This document shows, in pieces, positions 24,192 through 32,129 of a stretch of DNA of 39,756 bases (position 1 is its first letter; the number at the start of each line of letters is the position of its first letter). Source of the DNA: OLB6 sp964493635 (lineage in GTDB: Bacteria; Bacteroidota; Ignavibacteria; Kapaibacteriales; Kapaibacteriaceae); the NCBI GenBank assembly GCA_964493635.1, contig CAZBOW010000021.1, positions 1 through 39,756 of the forward strand, in the 5' to 3' direction. The position numbers were made by a program, and so were the translations under genes. The notes beneath the pieces were generated by a model. The model was given only the letters and a program-made list of their open reading frames with translations, had not been told where the DNA came from and ran no database searches.

Positions 24192-25616
24192 ATGAGCACT
24201 TCCCTTGATGCAATCCTGTCCCTTTCCAAACGGAAGGGCTTCGTGTTTCAATCATCCGAAATCTATGGCGGTCTGAACGGCTGCTGGGACTTTGGCCCCC
24301 TTGGCGTAGAGCTGCTGCGCAACATCAAGGAGTCGTGGTGGAAGGCGATGACCTACCGCCCCGACGTTGTGGGAATCGACGCAGCCATCCTGATGCATCC
24401 TCGGACGTGGGAAGCCTCCGGGCACGTGCAGCAGTTTTCCGATCCCATGATCGACAACAAAACGTCGAAGGCCCGCTACCGAGCCGACAACCTCATCGAA
24501 GAACATATCGCCCGACTGGAGTCGAAGGGTAAGACCGACCAAGCCGCAGCCATTGCCGCACGACTCGCGTCGGTGCAGTCGAACGAAGACTTCCACGCCA
24601 TCATTATGGAGTTCGACATCAAGGATCCCGTATCGGGCACCACCGACTGGACCGAGGTTCGGAACTTCAACCTGATGTTCGAAACCCACGTTGGCCCAGT
24701 TGCCAGCGGCGATGCCAAGGTATTCCTGCGTCCGGAAACGGCGCAAGGGATCTTCGTGAACTTCAAGAACGTGATGGAATCGGCGCGCATGAAACCGCCC
24801 TTCGGCATCGCGCAGATTGGCAAGAGCTTCCGCAACGAAATCAACACGAAGAATTTCCTGTTCCGAACGCGGGAGTTTGAACAGATGGAGATGCAGTTCT
24901 TCGTTCCCCCAGGATCTGAGGGCGAATGGTTTGAGTATTGGCGTGCTGAACGCTGGAACTGGTTCACCCGCCTAGGGATTGATGCCGGCCACCTGCGCCG
25001 AAAGCCCCATGACAAACTTGCCCACTATGCCGCTGCAGCAGAGGACATCGAATACCTCTTCCCCTTCGGCTGGGGCGAGGTGGAGGGCATCCATTCGCGA
25101 ACGGACTTTGATCTTCAGCGTCACCAGGAGTTCTCCGGTAAGAAGCTCGAGTACGTTGATACCGCCACGAAGGATCGGTACGTCCCCTATGTGATCGAAA
25201 CGGCCGTTGGCGCTACGCGCACGTTTATGGCCGTCCTGTGCGATGCCTATCAGGAAGAAGAAGTTGGTACTGCCGACGGCGGCACGGAAACCCGGACCGT
25301 TCTGCGATTTGCACCGGCGTTGGCACCCACCACCGTTGCCGTGTTCCCCTTGGTTAACAAGGATGGCATGCCGGAGGCCGCCCAAGCGATTTGCCAGTCC
25401 CTTCAGCAGTCCTTCCGGGTGGATTACGATACCAGTGGCGCCATCGGGCGCCGCTACCGTCGCCAGGATGAAATTGGCACGCCCTTCTGCGTGACCGTCG
25501 ACGGCGAGACGGTTTCCGACGGTACCGTGACGCTGCGCGATCGCGACACCATGCAGCAGATTCGACTGACGGCAGATGCACTGGAGGCCGAGATTCGTCG
25601 TCGACTGCAGGCATGA
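24192..25616 (+). CDS. glyQS: glycyl-tRNA synthetase, single-chain dimeric type
   Basis: A 474-residue class II aminoacyl-tRNA synthetase that charges tRNA-Gly. It is the single-chain (alpha2) form found in archaea, eukaryotes and some bacteria and not the GlyQ/GlyS pair. Recognisable are RKGFVFQSSEIYGGLNGCWD at the start, motif 2 region FRNEINTKNFLFRTREFEQMEMQFF, the GWGEVEGIHSRTDFDL segment, and motif 3 with VIETAVGATRTFMAVL; the C-terminal anticodon-binding domain carries VAVFPLVNK and SGAIGRRYRRQDEIGTPFCVTVD. The ATG at 24192 gives the family N-terminus; a GTG at 24138 would overlap the promoter region. It overlaps the downstream ctpA-like gene by four bases (ATGA). Confidence 0.96.
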   Translation: MSTSLDAILSLSKRKGFVFQSSEIYGGLNGCWDFGPLGVELLRNIKESWWKAMTYRPDVVGIDAAILMHPRTWEASGHVQQFSDPMIDNKTSKARYRADNLIEEHIARLESKGKTDQAAAIAARLASVQSNEDFHAIIMEFDIKDPVSGTTDWTEVRNFNLMFETHVGPVASGDAKVFLRPETAQGIFVNFKNVMESARMKPPFGIAQIGKSFRNEINTKNFLFRTREFEQMEMQFFVPPGSEGEWFEYWRAERWNWFTRLGIDAGHLRRKPHDKLAHYAAAAEDIEYLFPFGWGEVEGIHSRTDFDLQRHQEFSGKKLEYVDTATKDRYVPYVIETAVGATRTFMAVLCDAYQEEEVGTADGGTETRTVLRFAPALAPTTVAVFPLVNKDGMPEAAQAICQSLQQSFRVDYDTSGAIGRRYRRQDEIGTPFCVTVDGETVSDGTVTLRDRDTMQQIRLTADALEAEIRRRLQA

Positions 25617-27229
25617 GAACCCTGCTGCTCCTCCTGATCCTCCTCGTCGAGGTTGGCGTGCATGGAAGGCCCGCCGTTGCTCAGGATGCCTACTACCGTG
25701 GCTTGAGCGAATCGATGGAGGATTTTGGGACCGTTCTGCAGGAAATCTCCACACAGTATGTCGACGACGTCAGTGCCCAACAGGTGGTCCGCGCCGGAAT
25801 CCGAGGTATGCTGGCAGACCTCGACCCCTATTCCGTCTACCTCGTGGACGACGAGCGGGAATCGGTCGATCGCCTTGCCTCGGGGTTCTACGTCGGGCTG
25901 GGGTTTTCGGTCGCTCGGATCGATAGCCAATTGGTCCTGTCCGATGTTACACCGGGTTTCCCCGCCCATCGCGCCGGACTCCGCCGAGGAGATCGACTCA
26001 TTGCCGTCGATGATGTGGTGGTGGCAGCCGGTCCCGTGGATTCGGTGCGGAAGCACACCAGAGGGCCGGAGGGAACCAGCTGCCGCCTGAAGGTCCTTCG
26101 TTCTGCGCCGGCGACCAACGCCGACACCCTGGAGATAACGGCAACACGTGAGCGTATTCCCCTTCAACCAATTCCAATCGTGGAGCGCCTGGAGTCGTCC
26201 GTTGGTTATATCCGCGTGGATCAATTCTCGCGCCGCGTAGCCTCGCAACTCATCCGCGCCATCGATAGCCTGCAGGGCGCCGATCCTGCTACGCCCCTTA
26301 CCGGATTGATTCTCGATCTGCGCGACAATCCCGGTGGACTCCTGGAAGGTGCCATCCAGATGGCGGAAATCTTTCTTCCCTACGGAACCCTGGTTGTGCG
26401 CACGCATGGAGCCAACGTTGGCACCACCGAACACACCACGACGGCTCCGGCAGTGTTTCCCGACCTGCCGCTGGTGATCTTGGTCAATGAGTTCTCGGCG
26501 AGCTCATCGGAAATCGTGGCTGGAGCCCTGCAGGATCTTGATCGTGCGGTTGTTGTTGGTCGGCGCACCTATGGTAAGGGGCTTGTCCAGACGGTACGCA
26601 CCTTGCGTCATGGCGCAACCCTGAAGCTGACAACCTCGCGATACTATACCCCCTCGGGCCGGTGCATTCAGCAAGAGGGGTTGCGGTCCGACGTTGGCAC
26701 CAAGCAGGCCTACACCACCCGAAATGGCCGGTCGGTACAGTCCGGACATGGCATTACTCCCGATGTTGTCGTTGATGCCAGTGTCAATGTCAGCGCTGAT
26801 CGGCTCTCACCAGCGCTCCGGGCACTCATCAGAAATTGGGTGGTAGCCGACTACGTCACATCGTTGACAACCACCACACCAACCACGGCCGGATTGATGG
26901 AGTTCGTCGCATCGGTACAGCCAACACGACTGCCGGGCTGCGCATCGTTGGCCGCTGCCGTCGGCGAGTTGCGGGCCGATTCGGCTGCGGTGTTGTTGGT
27001 GGAACAGGCCATCGGCGCTGCTCGCAGCACGATCCTCGGCGATCTGGCTACCCACCGCGCGGTGGTTCAGGAAGTCTTGGATGCCGAGGTCGCCAGTCGG
27101 ATGTTGGGCAGGGACGAACTCGATCGATTACTGCTCCGGTTCGACCCAGACGTGCAGGCCGGACGGGAGATCCTCTCTTCGCCGAACTACCGTGCACTTC
27201 TCCGTGGGGAATCGGCCTCGGATCAGTAA
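25613..27229 (+). CDS. ctpA: S41-family C-terminal processing peptidase
   Basis: A 538-residue exported serine protease. After a signal peptide ending near AVAQ it has the CtpA N-terminal helical region, a PDZ domain (about 88-178, with the GLGFSVARI and AGLRRGDRLIAVDD segments), and the S41 catalytic domain with DLRDNPGG, the nucleophile Ser297 in NEFSASSSEIVAGAL, and Lys322 in TYGKGLVQT. Such proteases trim C-termini of periplasmic proteins. A C-terminal extension of about 150 residues follows the core, common in Bacteroidota members. It overlaps glyQS by four bases and is followed by sigA with a promoter element straddling its stop codon. Confidence 0.93.
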   Translation: MRTLLLLLILLVEVGVHGRPAVAQDAYYRGLSESMEDFGTVLQEISTQYVDDVSAQQVVRAGIRGMLADLDPYSVYLVDDERESVDRLASGFYVGLGFSVARIDSQLVLSDVTPGFPAHRAGLRRGDRLIAVDDVVVAAGPVDSVRKHTRGPEGTSCRLKVLRSAPATNADTLEITATRERIPLQPIPIVERLESSVGYIRVDQFSRRVASQLIRAIDSLQGADPATPLTGLILDLRDNPGGLLEGAIQMAEIFLPYGTLVVRTHGANVGTTEHTTTAPAVFPDLPLVILVNEFSASSSEIVAGALQDLDRAVVVGRRTYGKGLVQTVRTLRHGATLKLTTSRYYTPSGRCIQQEGLRSDVGTKQAYTTRNGRSVQSGHGITPDVVVDASVNVSADRLSPALRALIRNWVVADYVTSLTTTTPTTAGLMEFVASVQPTRLPGCASLAAAVGELRADSAAVLLVEQAIGAARSTILGDLATHRAVVQEVLDAEVASRMLGRDELDRLLLRFDPDVQAGREILSSPNYRALLRGESASDQ

Positions 27230-27234
27230 CTTTG
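27227..27234 (+). promoter_or_regulatory. Bacteroidota-type -7 promoter element (TAACTTTG) for sigA
   Basis: A perfect TAnnTTTG whose first three bases are the ctpA stop codon TAA. The sigma factor ATG is 76 bases further on, so this gene probably makes its own message from the type of promoter it recognises. Confidence 0.5.
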
Positions 27235-27309
27235 TGCCCTGCACTATCAGGGTCGGGGGTTCGTCCTCGGCTATTTTACGGCACCTACGCACGAATACGC
27301 GACGCACTC

Positions 27310-28173
27310 ATGAGGATTACGAAACAATACACGAACCGCGAAAGCCAATCTCTCGACAAGTACCTTCAGGAGATTGGTCGCGTAGAGCTTCTCACCGGCG
27401 ATGACGAGATCGTCCTTGCTCAGGCCATCAAGCGCGGTGGCGTCGAGGGAGCGATTGCTCTGGAGCGCCTCGTGAAAGCAAACCTGCGATTTGTGGTGTC
27501 GGTAGCCAAGCAGTACCAGAATCAGGGGCTTTCCCTGGGCGACCTGATCAACGAAGGGAACCTGGGCTTGATCAAGGCTGCGAAGCGATTCGATGAGACG
27601 CGTGGCTTCAAGTTCATCTCGTACGCTGTGTGGTGGATTCGTCAGTCGATTCTGCAGGCTCTGGCCGAGCAGTCCCGGATCGTGCGCCTACCGCTAAATC
27701 GTGTAGGGGCTCTCAACAAGATCGGGAAGAAGTTTTCCGAACTCGAGCAGCAGTATGAGCGCGAACCAACCGCTGCCGAACTGGCTGAACAGCTCGACAT
27801 GTCGATTGCCGAGATCTCCGAGACGATCAAGATTTCTGGCCGCCATCTCTCGGTGGACGCGCCATTTGTGAACGGCGAGGACAACCGCTTGCTGGACATT
27901 CTGCCGAATGAACAGCAGCCACCACCCGACAGCGAGTTGATGCGGGAGTCCCTCCGCGTAGAGGTTCAACAGGTGTTGAATTCGCTCAGCGAGCGTGAGG
28001 CCGAGGTGATCCGCTTGTACTTCGGACTGGACGACTATCAGGCACTGACGCTCGAAGAAATTGGCGAGAAGTTCAACCTGACGCGCGAGCGCGTGCGCCA
28101 GATCAAGGAAAAAGCCATCCGCCGTCTACGCCATGCGTCGCGGTCGAAGGCGTTGCGTTCGTATCTCGGCTAG
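27310..28173 (+). CDS. sigA: primary RNA polymerase sigma factor, Bacteroidota type (RpoD/SigA)
   Basis: A 287-residue sigma-70 family factor. The start MRITKQYTNRESQSLDKYLQ is the one seen in the short primary sigma factors of Bacteroidota, which lack most of the N-terminal region 1.1 and the non-conserved insert. Region 2 is clear (LVKANLRFVVSVAKQY, GLSLGDLINEGNLGLIKAA, FISYAVWWIRQSILQAL for 2.3-2.4); region 3 and region 4 end with LTRERVRQIKEKAIRRLR, the -35 helix-turn-helix. This type recognises TAnnTTTG (-7) and TTG (-33) promoters, which matches elements found at several genes in this window. It is the only sigma factor gene here and it heads a run with rimM, 13 bases downstream. Confidence 0.94.
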   Translation: MRITKQYTNRESQSLDKYLQEIGRVELLTGDDEIVLAQAIKRGGVEGAIALERLVKANLRFVVSVAKQYQNQGLSLGDLINEGNLGLIKAAKRFDETRGFKFISYAVWWIRQSILQALAEQSRIVRLPLNRVGALNKIGKKFSELEQQYEREPTAAELAEQLDMSIAEISETIKISGRHLSVDAPFVNGEDNRLLDILPNEQQPPPDSELMRESLRVEVQQVLNSLSEREAEVIRLYFGLDDYQALTLEEIGEKFNLTRERVRQIKEKAIRRLRHASRSKALRSYLG

Positions 28174-28186
28174 GACGTCGGTAACC

Positions 28187-28705
28187 ATGTACTCTGAGTA
28201 CCTGGGTATTCTCCTCCGTGCTCACGGCGTTGATGGCACCATGGTTGTAGGCAACACCGTTGGCTTGCGCCCGGTGTTACGTCCTGGTTCACTCGTTGCC
28301 GTAGGTTTCACTCGCGACTTTGCCGCCGTGAAAACCGTTGCAGCGTTCCACCAAACACCACACCGCACGCTGATTCGGTTTGCCGATGTTGCTACCCCCG
28401 AGGCAGCAGCAACTCTGTTAGAACAGGCCGTCTACATTCGCCCTCAGGATGCCGGCGTTCAAGAGGACGACCGCTACAGTATTGGTGATATCGAAGGATG
28501 CCAAGCGGTGAATGAATCGGGTGACGTTCTGGGAATCATCACGGATGTTTGGCTGATGCCAGCCAATGACGTGTGGGTGATTACCACGCAAACCGGTACC
28601 ACACTCCCCCTTCCAGTTATTGATGAGACCATCGTGCATGTGGATGTCTCCGCTCGGCGCATCACCGTGCGCATCCCCGATGGATTGGAGTTGATCAATG
28701 GTTGA
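28187..28705 (+). CDS. rimM: ribosome maturation factor RimM
   Basis: A 172-residue 16S rRNA processing factor that binds ribosomal protein S19 during 30S assembly. The N-terminal RimM beta-barrel is diverged but recognisable (YLGILLRAHGVDGTMVV, then VYIRPQDA), and the C-terminal PRC-barrel contains GDIEGCQAVNESGDVLGIITDVW and LPVIDETIVHVDVSARRITVRIPDGLEL. The assignment is strengthened by the trmD gene overlapping it by eight bases, the classic rimM-trmD order. The rpsP and rplS genes that often flank this pair are not adjacent. Confidence 0.93.
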   Translation: MYSEYLGILLRAHGVDGTMVVGNTVGLRPVLRPGSLVAVGFTRDFAAVKTVAAFHQTPHRTLIRFADVATPEAAATLLEQAVYIRPQDAGVQEDDRYSIGDIEGCQAVNESGDVLGIITDVWLMPANDVWVITTQTGTTLPLPVIDETIVHVDVSARRITVRIPDGLELING

Positions 28706-29381
28706 GATGCGCATTGATCTGGTATGCGTCGTGCCGCAGCTCTTTGGAGAGTTTCTCTCAACGAGCATTGTTGGCAGAGCTCAAGAAAAGGGGCTGGTGG
28801 AGATCGTGGTCCATAACCTCCACGATTATGCGTCGGATCGGTTCCGACATATCGACGACACACCCTATGGCGGCGGTGGCGGCATGATCATTCAATGCGA
28901 GCCCGTCTTTACCTGTATCGAGCAGCTCCAGCGCGAACGCGCCTACGACGACGTGATCTACCTTTGTCCCGACGGTGAACCGCTGCAGCAGGCCATCTGC
29001 ACCGAGCTGTCCACGCGGCGAAATCTGATCTTTCTGGCTGGTCACTATAAAGGAATCGATCAGCGAATTCGGGATCTGCTTGTCACCAGAGAAATCTCCA
29101 TCGGCGACTACGTCCTAACGGGCGGAGAGTTGGCAGCCGCCGTGCTGACCGACGCCGTGGTGCGGCTGATTCCCGGTGCCGTGGGCGACGCATCGTCCGT
29201 GCTGGAAGACTCCTTCATGCATGGCCTTCTTGATGCACCGCACTACACCAAGCCGCAGGTATTTCGCGGTCATGCCGTTCCAGACGTACTGCTAAGTGGC
29301 GATCATCAACGCATCACCGCATGGCGCACCGAACAGGCTACAGCAAAAACGCTGCAGCGACGCCCCGACCTTCTGGAGTGA
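28698..29381 (+). CDS. trmD: tRNA (guanine-N1)-methyltransferase TrmD
   Basis: A 227-residue SPOUT enzyme that methylates G37 next to the anticodon using SAM. The family motifs are visible: VHNLHDYASDRFRHIDDTPYGGGGGMI, the trefoil-knot SAM site LAGHYKGIDQRIRD, and SIGDYVLTGGELAAAVLTDAV, then the C-terminal tail LLDAPHYTKPQVFRGHAVPDVLLSGDH. Starts at 28698 and 28707 are both possible; 28698 is supported by GGAG seven bases upstream and overlaps rimM by eight bases. Reading continues into the hydrolase gene after nine bases. Confidence 0.96.
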   Translation: MVEMRIDLVCVVPQLFGEFLSTSIVGRAQEKGLVEIVVHNLHDYASDRFRHIDDTPYGGGGGMIIQCEPVFTCIEQLQRERAYDDVIYLCPDGEPLQQAICTELSTRRNLIFLAGHYKGIDQRIRDLLVTREISIGDYVLTGGELAAAVLTDAVVRLIPGAVGDASSVLEDSFMHGLLDAPHYTKPQVFRGHAVPDVLLSGDHQRITAWRTEQATAKTLQRRPDLLE

Positions 29382-29390
29382 TCCCTTAGT

Positions 29391-30254
29391 ATGGTTCGTC
29401 CCGAACACACCGTGTCGATTCGCAATCGTGATGAGCGCCTGCTATACGCTACCATCACGCTTCCCGATCATGCCCCTGCGGCAGTGAGAGTTCCCCTTGT
29501 GATGCTGCTGCATGGGTTCAAAGGCTTCCGCAATTGGGCCTTTTGGCCTGTAACAGCACAGGAACTTGCTCAACAGGGCTTTGCCGTTGTGAGGCTAGAT
29601 TTTGCCCTTAACGGCATGCGCGGCACCAACGATCGGGTGATCTCGGTTGATGACTTTGCCGCAAACACCCTGATCAATGAAGTGAACGATGTTCATGACT
29701 TTCTCGAAGCAATTCCACAGGCACCCGAGCTTGCCGCCCTGGCTGCCGTGACCGATCCCGACCGACTGCATGTGATCGGACACAGTCGTGGTGGAGGGAT
29801 TGCCATGGTGGTGGGACGGCAGCGCCTTGAGCAGGGTAAGCCCCTTACCACCGTGACAGGATGGAACAGCGTTGGGTCGTGGGAGCGTATCGGACAGCAT
29901 CAGATCGATCAGTGGCGCCGACAGGGATTTTTCGTTGTCCAGCACACGCGCACGCAGCAAGAACTACGAATGAACTACAGCTACGTGGAGTCGTATCTGG
30001 AGCATCGAGAGGAGCTGTCGTTGCAACGCGCAGCCAGTGCTCTTGGAAGCCGTCTGCAACTGGTGCATGCCGAAACCGATCTGACCGTGGCCATCGAGGA
30101 AGTGCAGCGACTCGTAAACGCCACAGAACGTCCGATACGTCTTGACGTTGTTCCGGGATCGACCCACACCTTCGGGATGCAGCATCCCCTCGACCATGTC
30201 ACGCCAGCATTTGTCCAAGCACTCACGTTGACGTTGGAGAGGTTGAGACCATGA
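29391..30254 (+). CDS. alpha/beta hydrolase (dienelactone hydrolase-like)
   Basis: A 287-residue cytoplasmic alpha/beta-hydrolase. The oxyanion-hole HGFKGFRNW segment (about residue 41), the nucleophile elbow GHSRGG with Ser132 and the C-terminal GSTHTFGMQHP with the likely catalytic His mark the fold; the acid residue is probably the Asp of VHAETDLTV. It lacks a signal peptide. The gene follows trmD after nine bases and overlaps the next small gene by four (ATGA), so it lies at the end of the sigA-rimM-trmD run. The substrate is unknown; esterase, lipase-like or dienelactone hydrolase activity are all possible. Confidence 0.88.
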   Translation: MVRPEHTVSIRNRDERLLYATITLPDHAPAAVRVPLVMLLHGFKGFRNWAFWPVTAQELAQQGFAVVRLDFALNGMRGTNDRVISVDDFAANTLINEVNDVHDFLEAIPQAPELAALAAVTDPDRLHVIGHSRGGGIAMVVGRQRLEQGKPLTTVTGWNSVGSWERIGQHQIDQWRRQGFFVVQHTRTQQELRMNYSYVESYLEHREELSLQRAASALGSRLQLVHAETDLTVAIEEVQRLVNATERPIRLDVVPGSTHTFGMQHPLDHVTPAFVQALTLTLERLRP

Positions 30255-30658
30255 GAGCCGGCCTGTGGGTGTTGCTTGCCGTAGTGACTACGTCCTGCGA
30301 GCTCTTCGTGATCGGCTCGCAAACAGCCGCTCCTGCTGTGCAGAGCCGTTCGCAACGCTCATCGTCGGGAGTGGCATACCTCTGGACCGCCGAGGTGAAG
30401 CAACGCAATCTGACGGCCGCCACGGAACTCATGCGCCATCCATCGGGACGGCCCTTACTCGCTGTGGAACGTCATGAGTTGACCGACGACCTCGACCGGT
30501 GGTATCACATTCTTCGCCAAAGCGATGTGACCGTGGTTGGAGTGGACACGCTCTCATCGGCCCAGCATCGTGTTACGCTGCAGACGCCACAGAAACGGAT
30601 GATCACCATTTCCGCCCTCCTCGAGCAGAACCTGTGGTATGTTACCACCGTTCGGTAG
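30251..30658 (+). CDS. predicted small lipoprotein of unknown function
   Basis: A 135-residue exported protein I do not recognise. The N-terminus MRAGLWVLLAVVTTSC looks like a lipoprotein signal with Cys16, though the lipobox TTSC is not a perfect consensus. The rest looks like a small globular domain with a central helix (EVKQRNLTAATELMRHPSG) and C-terminal beta-strands ending in LEQNLWYVTTVR. It overlaps the upstream hydrolase gene by four bases, so the two are translated together. The 31 bases to the next gene (convergent) contain no strong terminator. Confidence 0.75.
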   Translation: MRAGLWVLLAVVTTSCELFVIGSQTAAPAVQSRSQRSSSGVAYLWTAEVKQRNLTAATELMRHPSGRPLLAVERHELTDDLDRWYHILRQSDVTVVGVDTLSSAQHRVTLQTPQKRMITISALLEQNLWYVTTVR

Positions 30659-30689
30659 GGGGCGTGGTTCGTGTACTGCTATGGTATCG

Positions 30690-32048
30690 CTACTGTAGTA
30701 CGGTGACCGTGCCGGTGTGAACACGTCCACCGCCGCGCACAACCCACAGATACCGTCCAGCCGGAAGATCCTGTACCGAACACTGCAACGTATGCAGTCC
30801 CTGGTCCAGCCAGAGGTGTTGCGTAGGCTGCACCACGGATCCGTCGGCTGCGTGCAGGGACACTTCCACTCTGCCAGCTTGTTGCAGGGTCACGCTGACG
30901 AAGGCACGATCACGTGCAGGATTCGGGTAGACCGGCAACGTGGAGAGGTGGTAGGGAGTGTCGCCGTCGACGGATGTGACCCCGGCCTTGCGATAGACGG
31001 GGCTGCCCGTTGGAGCGATGTACACGTTTCCATCGGCCGTGGCAACGATGCCATTACCGGATCCGTCGTTGTTCGGTAGACCCTCGTTTCTACTCACCCA
31101 CGAGTCGCCACCGTTGCTCGAGTAGAACACACCCGAGGTGCGGGCGGTGATGGCCCAGACATCATTGCCCGGCCCAAAGGCAATACCCGTGACCTTGTTG
31201 TTGGTGATGTCACGTTGATCCCAGCCGTCAATCACGTACTGCCACGTTTCGCCATCGTCGGATGAACGAAGAACACAGGCGTTTTTCGACTTCGTGGAGC
31301 TCGGCAGTGCGTTTCTCCCGATAAACAGCCGGCCATCCGGTGCGGCCCGCATGGTAAGGAAGTTGTCGTCCGATTCACCCGAGGCCGGGTCGGAATCGAT
31401 ACGGCGCCAGGAGGATCCCATGTCGGTAGAGCGATAGAGTCCTTTGTTGTAGCTGACCAGCACAAACAGCTTGCTTGAGTTGGGGGTGAGGAACGTCTCG
31501 AAGATGGACGACATCGCTGTTGGCAGGTTCCCACGCGGTACCTCTGTGAACGTATCACCCGAGTTGCTGGAGTAGCGCATGAACAGGTTGGGCGGACCGG
31601 CATCGTATCCAACAAACACCGCATCACTGCCATTGCCAAGGTCCTTGCACGCAACGGTCAGTCGGGCACCCGACTCCACATCGATATTGATGTTCAACAG
31701 ATCCCACGATTCACCGCGGTCGCGGGAGCGGTAGATTCCCCTGCCATTAACCGCGGCGAAGAGTTCGTCGTTTGCCCCTACGGCCAGTTGATTGACCAGA
31801 TAGAAAAACGCACCGCCATCGTCGAGTCCGCGATCCAATCGCTGCCATGTGGTACCACGATTCGATGAGCGGTACACGGCACTATAGGCCGTACCGACGT
31901 AGATCCATCCCTGGGAATCGCTAACCATACATGTGGCCGATGCCGGTGGTCCACCGGTTTCCTCCCAGAATTGGGCATAGGACGCTGCAGTGGCAACAGC
32001 CAACAGGATCAGGATTGTGGTTGTGCGTAGTGTTTGCACGAGCAGCAT
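30690..32048 (-). CDS. secreted Asp-box beta-propeller protein with T9SS sorting domain
   Basis: A 452-residue secreted protein. A signal peptide ends near ATAASYAQ. The body has repeated Asp-box (BNR-like) motifs, such as SSNRGTTWQRL, SRDRGESWDLL, SSNSGDTFTEV, STDMGSSWRRI, SSDDGETWQYV and SSNGGDSWVSR, which form a sialidase-like propeller; the catalytic residues of a sialidase are not evident. The last 90 or so residues are a type A T9SS C-terminal sorting domain (LPVYPNPARDRAFVSV, then LPAGRYLWVV, HTGTVTVLQ), implying export across the outer membrane by the type IX system and cell-surface attachment. A TATCTTTT-like -7 element lies 41 bases upstream. Its function is unknown; photosystem II assembly-like or cell-surface adhesion roles have been suggested for relatives. 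Confidence 0.9.
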   Translation of the reverse strand: MLLVQTLRTTTILILLAVATAASYAQFWEETGGPPASATCMVSDSQGWIYVGTAYSAVYRSSNRGTTWQRLDRGLDDGGAFFYLVNQLAVGANDELFAAVNGRGIYRSRDRGESWDLLNINIDVESGARLTVACKDLGNGSDAVFVGYDAGPPNLFMRYSSNSGDTFTEVPRGNLPTAMSSIFETFLTPNSSKLFVLVSYNKGLYRSTDMGSSWRRIDSDPASGESDDNFLTMRAAPDGRLFIGRNALPSSTKSKNACVLRSSDDGETWQYVIDGWDQRDITNNKVTGIAFGPGNDVWAITARTSGVFYSSNGGDSWVSRNEGLPNNDGSGNGIVATADGNVYIAPTGSPVYRKAGVTSVDGDTPYHLSTLPVYPNPARDRAFVSVTLQQAGRVEVSLHAADGSVVQPTQHLWLDQGLHTLQCSVQDLPAGRYLWVVRGGGRVHTGTVTVLQ

Positions 32049-32088
32049 GCAATCTCCAGTAGAGCCAGTTGAGTATCTTGAATGATTG

Positions 32089-32097
32089 CAAAAGATA
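32089..32097 (-). promoter_or_regulatory. imperfect -7 promoter element (TATCTTTTG) for the Asp-box gene
   Basis: On the minus strand, TAnnTTTG with one extra T, 41 bases upstream of the ATG at 32048. Confidence 0.25.
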
Positions 32098-32129
32098 CCA
32101 CTTTCTCCGTCTGAGACTTATCACCTGTG

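Noticed and set aside
25454..26434. Long minus-strand open frame opposite glyQS and ctpA
   Set aside because: The plus strand encodes clear glycyl-tRNA synthetase and S41 peptidase motifs; the antisense product shows none.
26836..27309. Upstream extension of the sigma factor reading frame
   Set aside because: It overlaps the ctpA coding region in another frame, and the ATG at 27310 gives the standard short Bacteroidota sigma start.
30659..30689. Hairpin terminator between convergent genes
   Set aside because: Only GTACT/AGTAC arms with poor inner pairing; too weak to call.
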